Positions 1 to 7,800 of a DNA stretch of 27,973 nucleotides are shown here, piece after piece (position 1 is the stretch's first letter; each line of letters begins with the position of its first letter). The translations under genes were made by a program, and so were the position numbers. The stretch comes from JBJHCA01 sp050485785 (GTDB taxonomy: Bacteria; Bacteroidota; Bacteroidia; Chitinophagales; Saprospiraceae). The notes under the pieces are model-generated. The model saw only the letters and a list, made by a program, of their open reading frames with translations. It had not been told where the DNA came from and ran no database searches. The stretch covers positions 1 to 27,973 of the forward strand of contig JBJHCA010000041.1 of assembly GCA_050485785.1 (NCBI GenBank), in the 5' to 3' direction.

Positions 1-101
1 TTGTTATCCTGCTTGTTGTAGTTCCCCTCAAAGGAGGAGAAATTAAAAGGCTTGTAGTTGATTCCGGATTATTTCCGCAATTGCAAAGCGAAAATTGTTA
101 A

Positions 102-173
<72 letters not shown>

Positions 174-230
174 CGCAACAATCGCAATATATTTTTAACG
201 GATTGTCTCATTTAAAAACTTGTTTAACCA

Positions 231-1418
231 ATGGCAAAGGAAACTTTTCAGCGTACGAAACCCCATTTGAATATCGGTACCATTGGTCACGTTGACCACG
301 GTAAAACTACGCTTACAGCTGCTATTACCAGTGTTCTGGCCCAGGATGGCTATGCAAAGGTAATGTCGTATGACGCAATTGATGCCGCTCCCGAAGAGAA
401 AGAGCGCGGTATTACTATTAACACGGCTCACGTAGAGTACGAAACCAAAAATCGTCACTACGCACACGTTGACTGTCCGGGTCACGCCGACTACGTAAAA
501 AACATGGTTACGGGTGCAGCTCAGATGGACGGTGCTATTCTGGTAGTTGCTGCAACCGACGGTCCTATGCCCCAAACGCGTGAACACATTCTTCTGGCTC
601 GCCAGGTTGGTGTACCCAGCATTGTTGTTTTCATGAACAAGGTTGACCTTGTGGATGATGAAGAAATGCTTGAGCTTGTTGAAATGGAAGTGCGTGAACT
701 GCTTGATTCATATGAATTCCCCGGCGACACAATCAGTATCATCAAAGGTTCTGCACTGAAAGCCCTGGAAGGAGATGCAACAGCTGTACAGGCTGTCCGC
801 GATTTGATGGAAGCCTGTGACAATGATATTGCCGAGCCTGAGCGTCTGATCGATCAGCCATTCCTGATGCCGATAGAAGATGTATTCTCTATAACCGGAC
901 GCGGTACTGTGGCAACCGGAAGAATTGAGCGTGGTGTTATCAATGTGGGAGATGCTGTGGAGATTATTGGCTTTGTGGAAAAACCTCTTACCTCTACTGT
1001 TACCGGTGTTGAAATGTTCCGCAAACTTCTTTCACGCGGTGAGGCCGGTGATAATGCAGGTATCCTCCTTCGTGGAATTGACAAAAACGCCATTCGCAGA
1101 GGCATGGTAATTTGCAAACCCGGCTCAGTAACTCCTCACACAGAATTCAAATGTGAGGTATACGTACTGGGTAAAGATGAAGGTGGACGTCACACGCCGT
1201 TCTTCAACGGTTACCGTCCTCAGTTCTACTTCAGAACTACTGATGTAACCGGAGATTGTACGCTGCCTAATGGTGTGGAAATGGTTATGCCCGGCGATAA
1301 CGTTTCGCTGAGCGTAAAACTGATCAGCCCCATTGCGATGGAGAAAGGTCTTCGCTTTGCGATTCGTGAAGGCGGACGTACGGTTGGTGCAGGTCAGGTA
1401 ACTGAAATCATCAAATAA
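231..1418 (+). CDS. tuf: Translation elongation factor Tu
   Basis: EF-Tu is the cytosolic GTPase that delivers aminoacyl-tRNA to the ribosomal A site. The 395-residue length is normal. The G1 P-loop GHVDHGKT is at residues 19-26, the switch I motif RGITI around 59-63, G3 DCPGH at 81-85 and G4 NKVD at 136-139, followed by beta-barrel domains 2 and 3 ending in a typical GRTVGAGQV region. The start ATG gives the family-standard N-terminus MAKETFQRTKPH. The leader is A/T rich without a Shine-Dalgarno motif. It sits between tRNA-Thr and tRNA-Trp at the head of the secE-nusG-ribosomal protein-rpoBC block. No anomaly is seen. Confidence 0.98.
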   Translation: MAKETFQRTKPHLNIGTIGHVDHGKTTLTAAITSVLAQDGYAKVMSYDAIDAAPEEKERGITINTAHVEYETKNRHYAHVDCPGHADYVKNMVTGAAQMDGAILVVAATDGPMPQTREHILLARQVGVPSIVVFMNKVDLVDDEEMLELVEMEVRELLDSYEFPGDTISIIKGSALKALEGDATAVQAVRDLMEACDNDIAEPERLIDQPFLMPIEDVFSITGRGTVATGRIERGVINVGDAVEIIGFVEKPLTSTVTGVEMFRKLLSRGEAGDNAGILLRGIDKNAIRRGMVICKPGSVTPHTEFKCEVYVLGKDEGGRHTPFFNGYRPQFYFRTTDVTGDCTLPNGVEMVMPGDNVSLSVKLISPIAMEKGLRFAIREGGRTVGAGQVTEIIK

Positions 1419-1442
1419 TTAAAGTCTTTGAGGACTTTAATT
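1417..1442 (+). other. Perfect 10-bp hairpin at the tuf stop codon
   Basis: AATTAAAGTC (1417-1426) is exactly complementary to GACTTTAATT (1433-1442) with the 6-nt loop TTTGAG. The left arm includes the last two bases of the tuf stop codon. The sequence after the right arm is not U-rich, so it does not look like an efficient intrinsic terminator. A role in mRNA stabilisation or processing between tuf and tRNA-Trp is inferred. Confidence 0.55.
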
Positions 1443-1463
1443 GGTCAAACAATAAATGGTACT

Positions 1464-1489
1464 AAGCACCCTGGTTTTCCGGGGTGCTT
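1464..1489 (+). terminator. Terminator-like hairpin between tuf and tRNA-Trp
   Basis: AAGCACCCTGG (1464-1474) pairs with CCGGGGTGCTT (1479-1489) across a TTTT loop, giving an 11-bp GC-rich stem with one G-T wobble. The bases that follow (ATGCCGCTTT) form only a weak U-tract. It may be a leaky terminator separating tuf from the downstream tRNA-Trp-secE transcript, or a processing site for the tRNA 5' end. Confidence 0.45.
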
Positions 1490-1501
1490 ATGCCGCTTTA
1501 T

Positions 1502-1574
1502 ACGGGCATAGCTCAACTGGCAGAGCGACGGTCTCCAAAACCGTAGGTTGGGGGTTCAAGTCCTCCTGCCCGTG
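1502..1574 (+). tRNA. tRNA-Trp (anticodon CCA)
   Basis: A 73-nt cloverleaf: acceptor ACGGGCA pairs with TGCCCGT, the D stem is GCTC/GAGC, the anticodon stem is ACGGT/ACCGT around the loop CTCCAAA, and the T stem is GGGGG/CCTCC (one G-T wobble) with loop TTCAAGT. The anticodon CCA reads UGG. The 3' CCA is not encoded. It lies 13 bp upstream of secE; tRNA-Trp before secE-nusG is a widespread bacterial gene order. Confidence 0.96.
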
Positions 1575-1587
1575 CAAAATTTAACTT

Positions 1588-1785
1588 ATGAATCAAATCA
1601 TAGCTTACGCCAAGGAAAGTTATTCTGAACTGGCTCATAAAGTTACCTGGCCTACATGGGCAAAATTACAAAGCAGTACAGTGCTTGTATTGGTAGCGTC
1701 ATTGCTTATTGCAGCCTTAATTTTTGTAATGGATGCAATCAGTAAAGGGCTATTGGAGCTTCTGATCTATGGAAAACCTGTTTAA
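1588..1785 (+). CDS. secE: Preprotein translocase subunit SecE
   Basis: SecE is the small essential membrane subunit of the SecYEG channel and clamps SecY. The 65-residue product is a typical short, single-helix form. It has an amphipathic N-terminal segment, the family motif KVTWPTW (residues about 18-24) and one transmembrane helix at about 30-49. The ATG follows tRNA-Trp by 13 bp and the gene precedes nusG by 22 bp, the canonical secE-nusG pairing. Confidence 0.95.
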   Translation: MNQIIAYAKESYSELAHKVTWPTWAKLQSSTVLVLVASLLIAALIFVMDAISKGLLELLIYGKPV

Positions 1786-1807
1786 CCGAAGATCCAATTA
1801 ATATACA

Positions 1808-2362
1808 ATGACTGTTACAGAAGAAAAGAGATGGTACAGCCTGAGGGTAATTTCGGGCAAGGAGAAGCAGATCAAGGAAAGAATTGATCTTGAAATTGAA
1901 CGTTCCGGTTGGAAAGACTTTGTGACTCACGTCCTGGTGCCAACCGAAAAGGTATATAAAATACGCGGTGGTAAAAAGGTGAAGCTTGAGCGCAATATTC
2001 TTCCCGGTTACATTTTGATCGAGGCCTTTCCTTCAAAATTAAGCGGTGAAATTATTCAGGCTATATCCAATGTGCCCAATGTAATGCACTTCCTCGGTAA
2101 GACTCAACCTATTCCTATGAGAAAGTCTGAAGCTAACAGGCTTCTCGGCAAAGTGGATGAAAGCCAGGAAGAGGGTGAAATGATCATTGAACCTTTTTTG
2201 GTTGGTGAAACAGTTAAAATTATTGACGGCCCTTTTACTGAATTTATAGGTGACGTACAGGAAGTGAACGAAGAGAAGAAAAAATTAAAAGTGATTGTTA
2301 AAATTTTTGGACGCGGTACAGAAGTTGAGCTGAGTTTTATGCAAGTTGAAAAGCAGGCTTAA
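1808..2362 (+). CDS. nusG: Transcription termination/antitermination factor NusG
   Basis: NusG binds the RNA polymerase clamp and modulates pausing, termination and transcription-translation coupling. The 184-residue protein shows the NGN domain from residue 9 (RWYSLRVISGKE) to about 115, including NILPGYILIE, and a C-terminal KOW domain beginning near FLVGETVKIIDGPF and ending at SFMQVEKQA. Length and domain order are ordinary. It lies between secE and rplK, the conserved position. Confidence 0.97.
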   Translation: MTVTEEKRWYSLRVISGKEKQIKERIDLEIERSGWKDFVTHVLVPTEKVYKIRGGKKVKLERNILPGYILIEAFPSKLSGEIIQAISNVPNVMHFLGKTQPIPMRKSEANRLLGKVDESQEEGEMIIEPFLVGETVKIIDGPFTEFIGDVQEVNEEKKKLKVIVKIFGRGTEVELSFMQVEKQA

Positions 2363-2398
2363 TTCCGATTCCGGTCTTATTGGTTAAATTGAAACACT

Positions 2399-2848
2399 AT
2401 GGCAAAGGAAATTACAGGCTTTGTGAAATTGCAGGTAAAAGGCGGACAAGCTAATCCTGCTCCTCCAGTTGGACCGGCATTGGGTTCAAAAGGTGTAAAT
2501 ATCATGGAGTTCTGCAAACGGTTTAATGCAGCTACCCAGGAAAAGATGGGCCAGCTTCTTCCGGTTGTTATCTCTGTATATAAAGATAAGTCGTTTGATT
2601 TTATCATTAAAACACCCCCTGCCGCCGCACAACTTCTTGAAGCTGCCAAGGTAAAAAGTGGGTCCAGTGAATCCAACAGGAATAAAATTGGCTCTGTAAC
2701 CTGGGATCAGGTAAGAGCCATTGCTGAAAATAAAATGTCAGATCTCAACTGCTTCAGTGTTGAATCGGGTATGCGTATGGTAGCCGGTACAGCAAGAAGC
2801 ATGGGTATCACTATAGAAGGTAATGCTCCATGGGCATCTGAAAACTAG
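2399..2848 (+). CDS. rplK: 50S ribosomal protein L11
   Basis: L11 forms the GTPase-associated centre with 23S rRNA and is needed for RelA activation and factor binding. The 149-residue protein has the proline-rich N-terminal segment NPAPPVGPALGSKGVNI (residues about 19-35) and the C-terminal rRNA-binding domain ending in AGTARSMGITIEG. The last residues are slightly diverged. The start ATG gives the usual MAKEITGFVKLQV. It lies 36 bp after nusG and 94 bp before rplA. Confidence 0.97.
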   Translation: MAKEITGFVKLQVKGGQANPAPPVGPALGSKGVNIMEFCKRFNAATQEKMGQLLPVVISVYKDKSFDFIIKTPPAAAQLLEAAKVKSGSSESNRNKIGSVTWDQVRAIAENKMSDLNCFSVESGMRMVAGTARSMGITIEGNAPWASEN

Positions 2849-2873
2849 TACAACAATTTTTTTAACCCAGGGA

Positions 2874-2927
2874 GTTGCTTTCCGCAACGTATTAACCTGA
2901 ATCACTGGTGCAATTAAAATCCAGGTG
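2874..2927 (+). promoter_or_regulatory. Two small hairpins in the rplK-rplA gap (possible L1 leader)
   Basis: The 94-bp spacer contains GTTGC (2874-2878) paired with GCAAC (2884-2888) around TTTCC, and CACTGG (2903-2908) opposed to CCAGGTG (2921-2927) with one bulged base. L1 proteins of many bacteria repress their own mRNA by binding a structure that mimics the rRNA site, so this is a plausible place for such a leader. That is inference; I do not see a diagnostic L1-binding motif. Confidence 0.25.
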
Positions 2928-2942
2928 ACTAAATCGGAAAAA

Positions 2943-3635
2943 ATGGCAAGAGTATCAAAAAAGCGAAAAAGTGTCAATGCAAAGGTAGACAGCACTAAGC
3001 TCTACCCTCTTCTTGATGCAATGACACTGGTGAAGGAAGTTAACACCACAAAGTTTGACGCATCAGTGGATTTACATGTAAGACTCGGTGTAGACCCGCG
3101 TAAACCTGATCAGGCCCTTCGCGGTACTGTTTCCTTACCTCATGGTACAGGAAAAACCAAACGAGTGCTTGTATTTTGCACACCGGATAAAGAAGATGAA
3201 GCCAGAAATGCCGGAGCAGACTTCGTGGGGCTCGACGATCTGATGGAAAAGATCAACGGTGGCTGGACTGACTTTGATGTTGTTATAGCAACACCTACAG
3301 TGATGGCAAAAGTTGGTAGGCTGGGACGCGTATTAGGCCCTCGCGGTTTGATGCCAAACCCTAAAACCGGTACAGTAACTATGGATGTGGCTTCTGCAGT
3401 GGAAGAAGTGAAAAAAGGTAAAATCGCTTTTCGCGTTGACAAATATGGCATCATCCATGCATCTGTAGGACGTGTATCATTTACTCCTGAAATGCTTCAG
3501 GATAATGCGCATGAGCTAGTTACTACCTTGATTAAGATGAAGCCTGCCGCGGCAAAAGGCACCTATCTAAAATCGGTTACTGTTGCCAGCACCATGAGCC
3601 CAGGCATTAAAGTTGACTCAAAGCCACTGAGGTAA
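2943..3635 (+). CDS. rplA: 50S ribosomal protein L1
   Basis: L1 builds the mobile L1 stalk that handles deacylated tRNA at the E site and often acts as a translational repressor of its own operon. I chose the ATG at 2943 (MARVSKKRK, 230 residues), which matches the usual N-terminus. An in-frame GTG at 2925 would add only MTKSEK. The diagnostic L1 motifs are present: KFDASVDLHVRLGVDPRK, RGTVSLPHGTGK and LGRVLGPRGLMPNPKTGTV. Length is normal for the family. It is followed by rplJ after 53 bp. Confidence 0.96.
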   Translation: MARVSKKRKSVNAKVDSTKLYPLLDAMTLVKEVNTTKFDASVDLHVRLGVDPRKPDQALRGTVSLPHGTGKTKRVLVFCTPDKEDEARNAGADFVGLDDLMEKINGGWTDFDVVIATPTVMAKVGRLGRVLGPRGLMPNPKTGTVTMDVASAVEEVKKGKIAFRVDKYGIIHASVGRVSFTPEMLQDNAHELVTTLIKMKPAAAKGTYLKSVTVASTMSPGIKVDSKPLR

Positions 3636-3688
3636 TCACCGGTACTTTGATTCGAAACCTTTCTTAAGTCCCAGTCAAACTCATTATC

Positions 3689-4216
3689 ATGACAAAAAAT
3701 GAAAAAACAGCCATCATAGAAGCATTGGCTGAAAAATTTACCCATACAGAGTATTTCTATATCACTGACTCTTCTACCCTTTCCGTTGAGGACACCAACA
3801 AATTGCGCCGTTTGTGCCATGAAAAAGGAGTTGAAATGAAGGTGTTAAAAAACACTCTTGTAAAAAAAGCCCTTGAGCGTTTGAGCGAAGATGGTCGCTA
3901 TGACGGCATCATCGAAAGCCTTAAGGGACCTACAGCAGTAATGTTTACAACCACTGCCAACACACCTGCCAAGTTGATAAAGGAGTTCAGAAAGACACAT
4001 GAGCGTCCTCTTCTCAAAGCAGCATACATCGACAGTGGTATTTTTATTGGAGATGATACTCTGGAAGAACTCACCAAACTCAAGTCTAAAGAAGAGCTTC
4101 TTGGAGAGATCATCGGATTACTGCAATCTCCAATAAAGAATGTTGTTGGAGCACTGCAGTCAGGTGGACACAAAGTTTCGGGAATACTCGAAACACTTTC
4201 AAATCGCGAATCATAG
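3689..4216 (+). CDS. rplJ: 50S ribosomal protein L10
   Basis: L10 is the base of the L7/L12 stalk: its N-terminal domain binds 23S rRNA near L11 and its C-terminal helix carries L7/L12 dimers. The 175-residue protein begins MTKNEKTAIIEALAEKF and contains the expected MKVLKNTLVKKAL segment (residues about 51-63) and a long C-terminal helix. Its TAG stop (4214-4216) lies in the loop of a perfect hairpin (separate entry). rplL follows after 77 bp, as usual. Confidence 0.95.
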   Translation: MTKNEKTAIIEALAEKFTHTEYFYITDSSTLSVEDTNKLRRLCHEKGVEMKVLKNTLVKKALERLSEDGRYDGIIESLKGPTAVMFTTTANTPAKLIKEFRKTHERPLLKAAYIDSGIFIGDDTLEELTKLKSKEELLGEIIGLLQSPIKNVVGALQSGGHKVSGILETLSNRES

Positions 4217-4223
4217 TTCGCGA
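4204..4223 (+). promoter_or_regulatory. Hairpin with the rplJ stop codon in its loop
   Basis: TCGCGAA (4204-4210) is exactly complementary to TTCGCGA (4217-4223); the 6-nt loop TCATAG ends with the rplJ TAG stop. The stem is GC rich and is not followed by a U-tract, so it is not a terminator. Its location between rplJ and rplL, whose products are needed in unequal amounts, suggests an mRNA processing or stabilisation element. That role is inferred. Confidence 0.5.
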
Positions 4224-4293
4224 GTTAACAATCAGGTTGGCTTCCAAGCATAACGCCTCCATATATTGAATCATTTAAGTAAAAAACATTATC

Positions 4294-4671
4294 ATGGCGG
4301 ATTTAAATCAATTAGCAGAACAGTTAGTAAACCTTACCGTTAAGGATGTTAACGAGTTAGCTAAAATTCTCAAAGACGAATACGGCATTGAGCCGGCTGC
4401 AGCTGCAGCACCTGTTATGATGGCTTCAGCCGGGGGTGATGCTCCTGCTGCTGCTGAAAAAACAGAGTTTGATGTAGTTCTTACATCAGCGGGTTCAGCA
4501 AAGCTTGCCGTAGTAAAAGAAGTTAAGAATCTTTTAGGTCTTGGTCTTAAAGAGGCTAAAGACTTAGTTGATGGTGCTCCAAGCACTCTCAAGGAAGCGT
4601 TGTCTAAAGACGAAGCCGAAAAGATCAAAGCTTCACTCGAAGAAGCAGGTGCATCTGTAGAACTAAAGTAA
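4294..4671 (+). CDS. rplL: 50S ribosomal protein L7/L12
   Basis: L7/L12 is the multicopy stalk protein that recruits translational GTPases. The 125-residue product shows the N-terminal dimerisation domain (residues 1 to about 33), an Ala/Gly/Pro-rich hinge (about 34-55) and the C-terminal factor-binding domain with KLAVVKEVKNLLGLGLKEAK and KIKASLEEAGASVELK. It lies downstream of rplJ with a 77-bp gap and upstream of a long hairpin that separates it from rpoB. Confidence 0.97.
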   Translation: MADLNQLAEQLVNLTVKDVNELAKILKDEYGIEPAAAAAPVMMASAGGDAPAAAEKTEFDVVLTSAGSAKLAVVKEVKNLLGLGLKEAKDLVDGAPSTLKEALSKDEAEKIKASLEEAGASVELK

Positions 4672-4733
4672 GCGTCCTGATCATATGATGGAAAGACGCT
4701 GTGTGCGGAGTACTCCGTACTGATGTTTTCTTT

Positions 4734-4766
4734 TTAAGGCTTAGCCGGAATACGGCTAAGCCTTAA
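4734..4766 (+). promoter_or_regulatory. Perfect 14-bp hairpin between rplL and rpoB (candidate attenuator)
   Basis: TTAAGGCTTAGCCG (4734-4747) and CGGCTAAGCCTTAA (4753-4766) are exact complements around a 5-nt GAATA loop. A T-tract precedes the left arm, but no T-tract follows in either direction, so it is not a standard intrinsic terminator. In Escherichia coli an rplL-rpoB attenuator and an RNase III site lower rpoBC expression relative to the ribosomal protein genes; this structure occupies the same position. Function by analogy only. Confidence 0.55.
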
Positions 4767-4837
4767 CCTGTTTGTATTCCAATTTACTGCAATAGCAAAG
4801 GCATTGCATTTTTTAATCATCTAAATTACTGGCATTC

Positions 4838-7800
4838 ATGGCTTCAAGCAGTTTAGCAAAAGACATGCAAATCAGCGATCATCGCTATCGGTTTGGCCGG
4901 ATTAAACTACAGTCTGAATACCCGGACTTACTGGAAATCCAGCTCAAATCTTTTCAAGAATTTTTTCAACTAGAAACCACCCCTGAGAATAGAGCTGATG
5001 AAGGCCTGTTCAAAGTATTTCAGGAGAACTTCCCGATTTCCGATGCCAGAAACATTTTTGTGCTGGAGTTCCTCGATTATTTTGTGGATCCTCCAAGATA
5101 TACGGTTGAGGAATGTATGCAACGCGGGCTTACATACAGTGTCCCGTTAAAAGCAAAGCTAAGACTATCATGTAACGACGAGGAACACGTTGATTTTCAG
5201 ACCATCGTACAAGATGTATTTTTGGGTAATATTCCATATATGACCCCAAAAGGTACATTTGTAATCAACGGGGCTGAAAGGGTAATTGTGACTCAGTTGC
5301 ATCGTTCCCCGGGGGTCTTCTTCGGTCAAAGCTTCCATCCCAACGGAACTAAAATATACTCTGCCAGGGTGATTCCTTTTAAAGGTGCCTGGATGGAGTT
5401 CGCTACCGACATTAACAACGTTATGTACGCATACATCGACCGGAAGAAGAAGTTCCCGGTCACTACATTAATGCGTGCTATCGGATACGATACTGACAGA
5501 GAGATTCTTCACTTGTTTGACCTGGCCGAAGAGATAAAGGTTAATAAGAAAAACCTGAAAAGTGCAGTAGGTCGTAAACTTGCCGCACGTGTTCTACGCA
5601 GCTGGAATGAAGACTTTGTGGATGAGGATACGGGCGAATTGGTAACCATTACCCGTAATGAGATTATCCTTGAGCGGGATACAATTATTGCTGAAGAACA
5701 CGCTGAACTCATACTGGATACCGGAATCGAAACCATCATTCTACAGCGTGAAGATGTGGAAGAGGATTACAGTATCATTTACAATACACTGCAAAAAGAT
5801 CCCTCTTCTTCCGAACAAGAGGCAGTACAGTATATTTATCGCCAACTCCGTGGTGCAGAACCACCTGATGAAGAAACAGCCAGAGGCATTATTGATAAGC
5901 TTTTCTTTTCCGACAAGAGATATGACTTAGGCGAAGTTGGCAGATATAAAATTAATAGGAAACTTAAATCCAATACGGATGAGAGTATCCGTGTGCTTAC
6001 CAAGGATGACATTATTCTGATTGTTAAGTACCTGGTAAGTCTGATGAATCAAAAGGCTGAAATTGATGACATTGACCACCTGAGCAATCGCAGAGTTCGA
6101 ACAGTTGGTGAGCAGCTCTATGCTCAGTTTGGAGTCGGTTTAGCAAGAATGGCCAGAACCATCAGAGAGCGTATGAACGTCCGGGATAATGAGGTATTTA
6201 CTCCTGTTGACCTGATCAATGCCAGAACCTTATCATCTGTTATCAACTCGTTTTTCGGTACAAGTCAGCTTTCTCAGTTTCTGGATCAAACCAACCCTTT
6301 GTCAGAAATTACGCATAAGCGTAGAATATCTGCACTGGGACCCGGTGGATTGTCGAGGGAGAGAGCAGGTTTTGAAGTGAGGGATGTTCACTACTCTCAT
6401 TATGGACGACTGTGTACCATTGAAACCCCTGAAGGCCCGAATATCGGGTTGATCTCCACACTATGTGTACATGCCAAGGTTAACAAAATGGGATTCCTCG
6501 AAACGCCTTATCGAAAAGTTATCGAAGGAAAAGTTGCCCTGGAAACAAAACCCGAGTTTTTATCTGCAGAAATGGAGGATTACAAGACCATTGCTCAGGC
6601 CAATGCGGAAGTCAACGACAAGGGTGATTTTGTGGGTGACAGAATTAAATGCAGAAACCACGGAGATTTTCCGGTATTGGCACCTGATGAGATAGAATAC
6701 ATGGATGTTGCTCCAAACCAGATTGTTGGAGTTTCAGCATCTATGATCCCGTTTTTGGAAAATGATGATGCCAACCGGGCTTTGATGGGATCAAACATGC
6801 AACGCCAGGCGGTACCGCTGGTTCGTCCGCAATCTCCAATTGTGGGTACAGGTCTTGAAGGTAAAGTGGCCCGTGATTCCAGAATGTTGATCAATGCTGA
6901 AGGCGAAGGAGTGGTTGAGTATGTTGATGCCAACAAAATTGTTATCAAATATGACAGGTCTGAGGAAGACCAGCTGGTTTCTTTTGAGGATAGCACCAAA
7001 ACCTACTACCTGACTAAGTTTCAACGAACTAATCAGGGTACAAGCATAAACCTTAAGCCTATTGTGCGGAAAGGTGACAGGGTTTCTCATGGTGATATTT
7101 TATGCGAAGGATATGCAACTCAACGTGGTGAACTGGCACTGGGGCAGAACCTGAAGGTGGCATTTATGCCCTGGAAGGGATACAACTTTGAAGATGCAAT
7201 TGTAATCTCCGATCGAGTGGTTCGGGAGGACGTTTTCACTTCTATCCATATCGAACACTTTGAACTGGATGTAAGAGATACGAAACTGGGTGAAGAAGAG
7301 CTGACCAACGATATTCCCAACGTGAGTGAAGAGGCTACAAAAGACCTTGACGAAAACGGAATCATCAGAATTGGTGCCTTGGTTCAGGAAGGCGATATCC
7401 TTATAGGAAAAATTACACCCAAAGGTGAAACGGATCCTACTCCTGAAGAGAAACTGCTGCGCGCAATTTTCGGTGAAAAAGCCGGTGATGTTAAAGATGC
7501 ATCTTTAAAAGCACCTCCGTCAACTACTGGTATTATTATTGACAAAAAGCTTTTTGCACGCGCCAAGAAGGATAAAGTTCAAAAAGCTCATGAGAAAGAA
7601 TTGCTACTTAACCTGGAAGACAGCCACAAAACAGCTGTCAACGACCTGAGAACAATTTTGGTTGATAAACTTTCCGTTTTGGTCAAAGGGAAAGTCTCTA
7701 ACGGCATTAAGAGCATCTACAATGATGAAATGGTTCCTAAAGGCACTAAGTTCACTCAAAAACTACTCAAAGAGCTCGACTATTCAGTAGTAGACTACTA

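Noticed and set aside
30..37. AAAGGAGG, a perfect Shine-Dalgarno-like string.
   Set aside because: No start codon with a usable frame follows at the right distance, and genes here do not use Shine-Dalgarno motifs.
3..101. Open frame from the window start ending in TAA just before tRNA-Thr, possibly the tail of an upstream gene.
   Set aside because: It is only 32 codons, resembles no family I know, and one of three frames staying open this long is expected by chance.
195..823. Long minus-strand frames within tuf.
   Set aside because: They are shadows of the tuf codon pattern; no homology or start signal supports them.
2925..2942. GTG start for rplA adding MTKSEK.
   Set aside because: The ATG at 2943 gives the normal L1 N-terminus.
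6242..6340. Possible rifampicin-resistance substitutions in rpoB.
   Set aside because: All key positions (equivalents of E. coli 513, 516, 526, 531) carry the sensitive residue.
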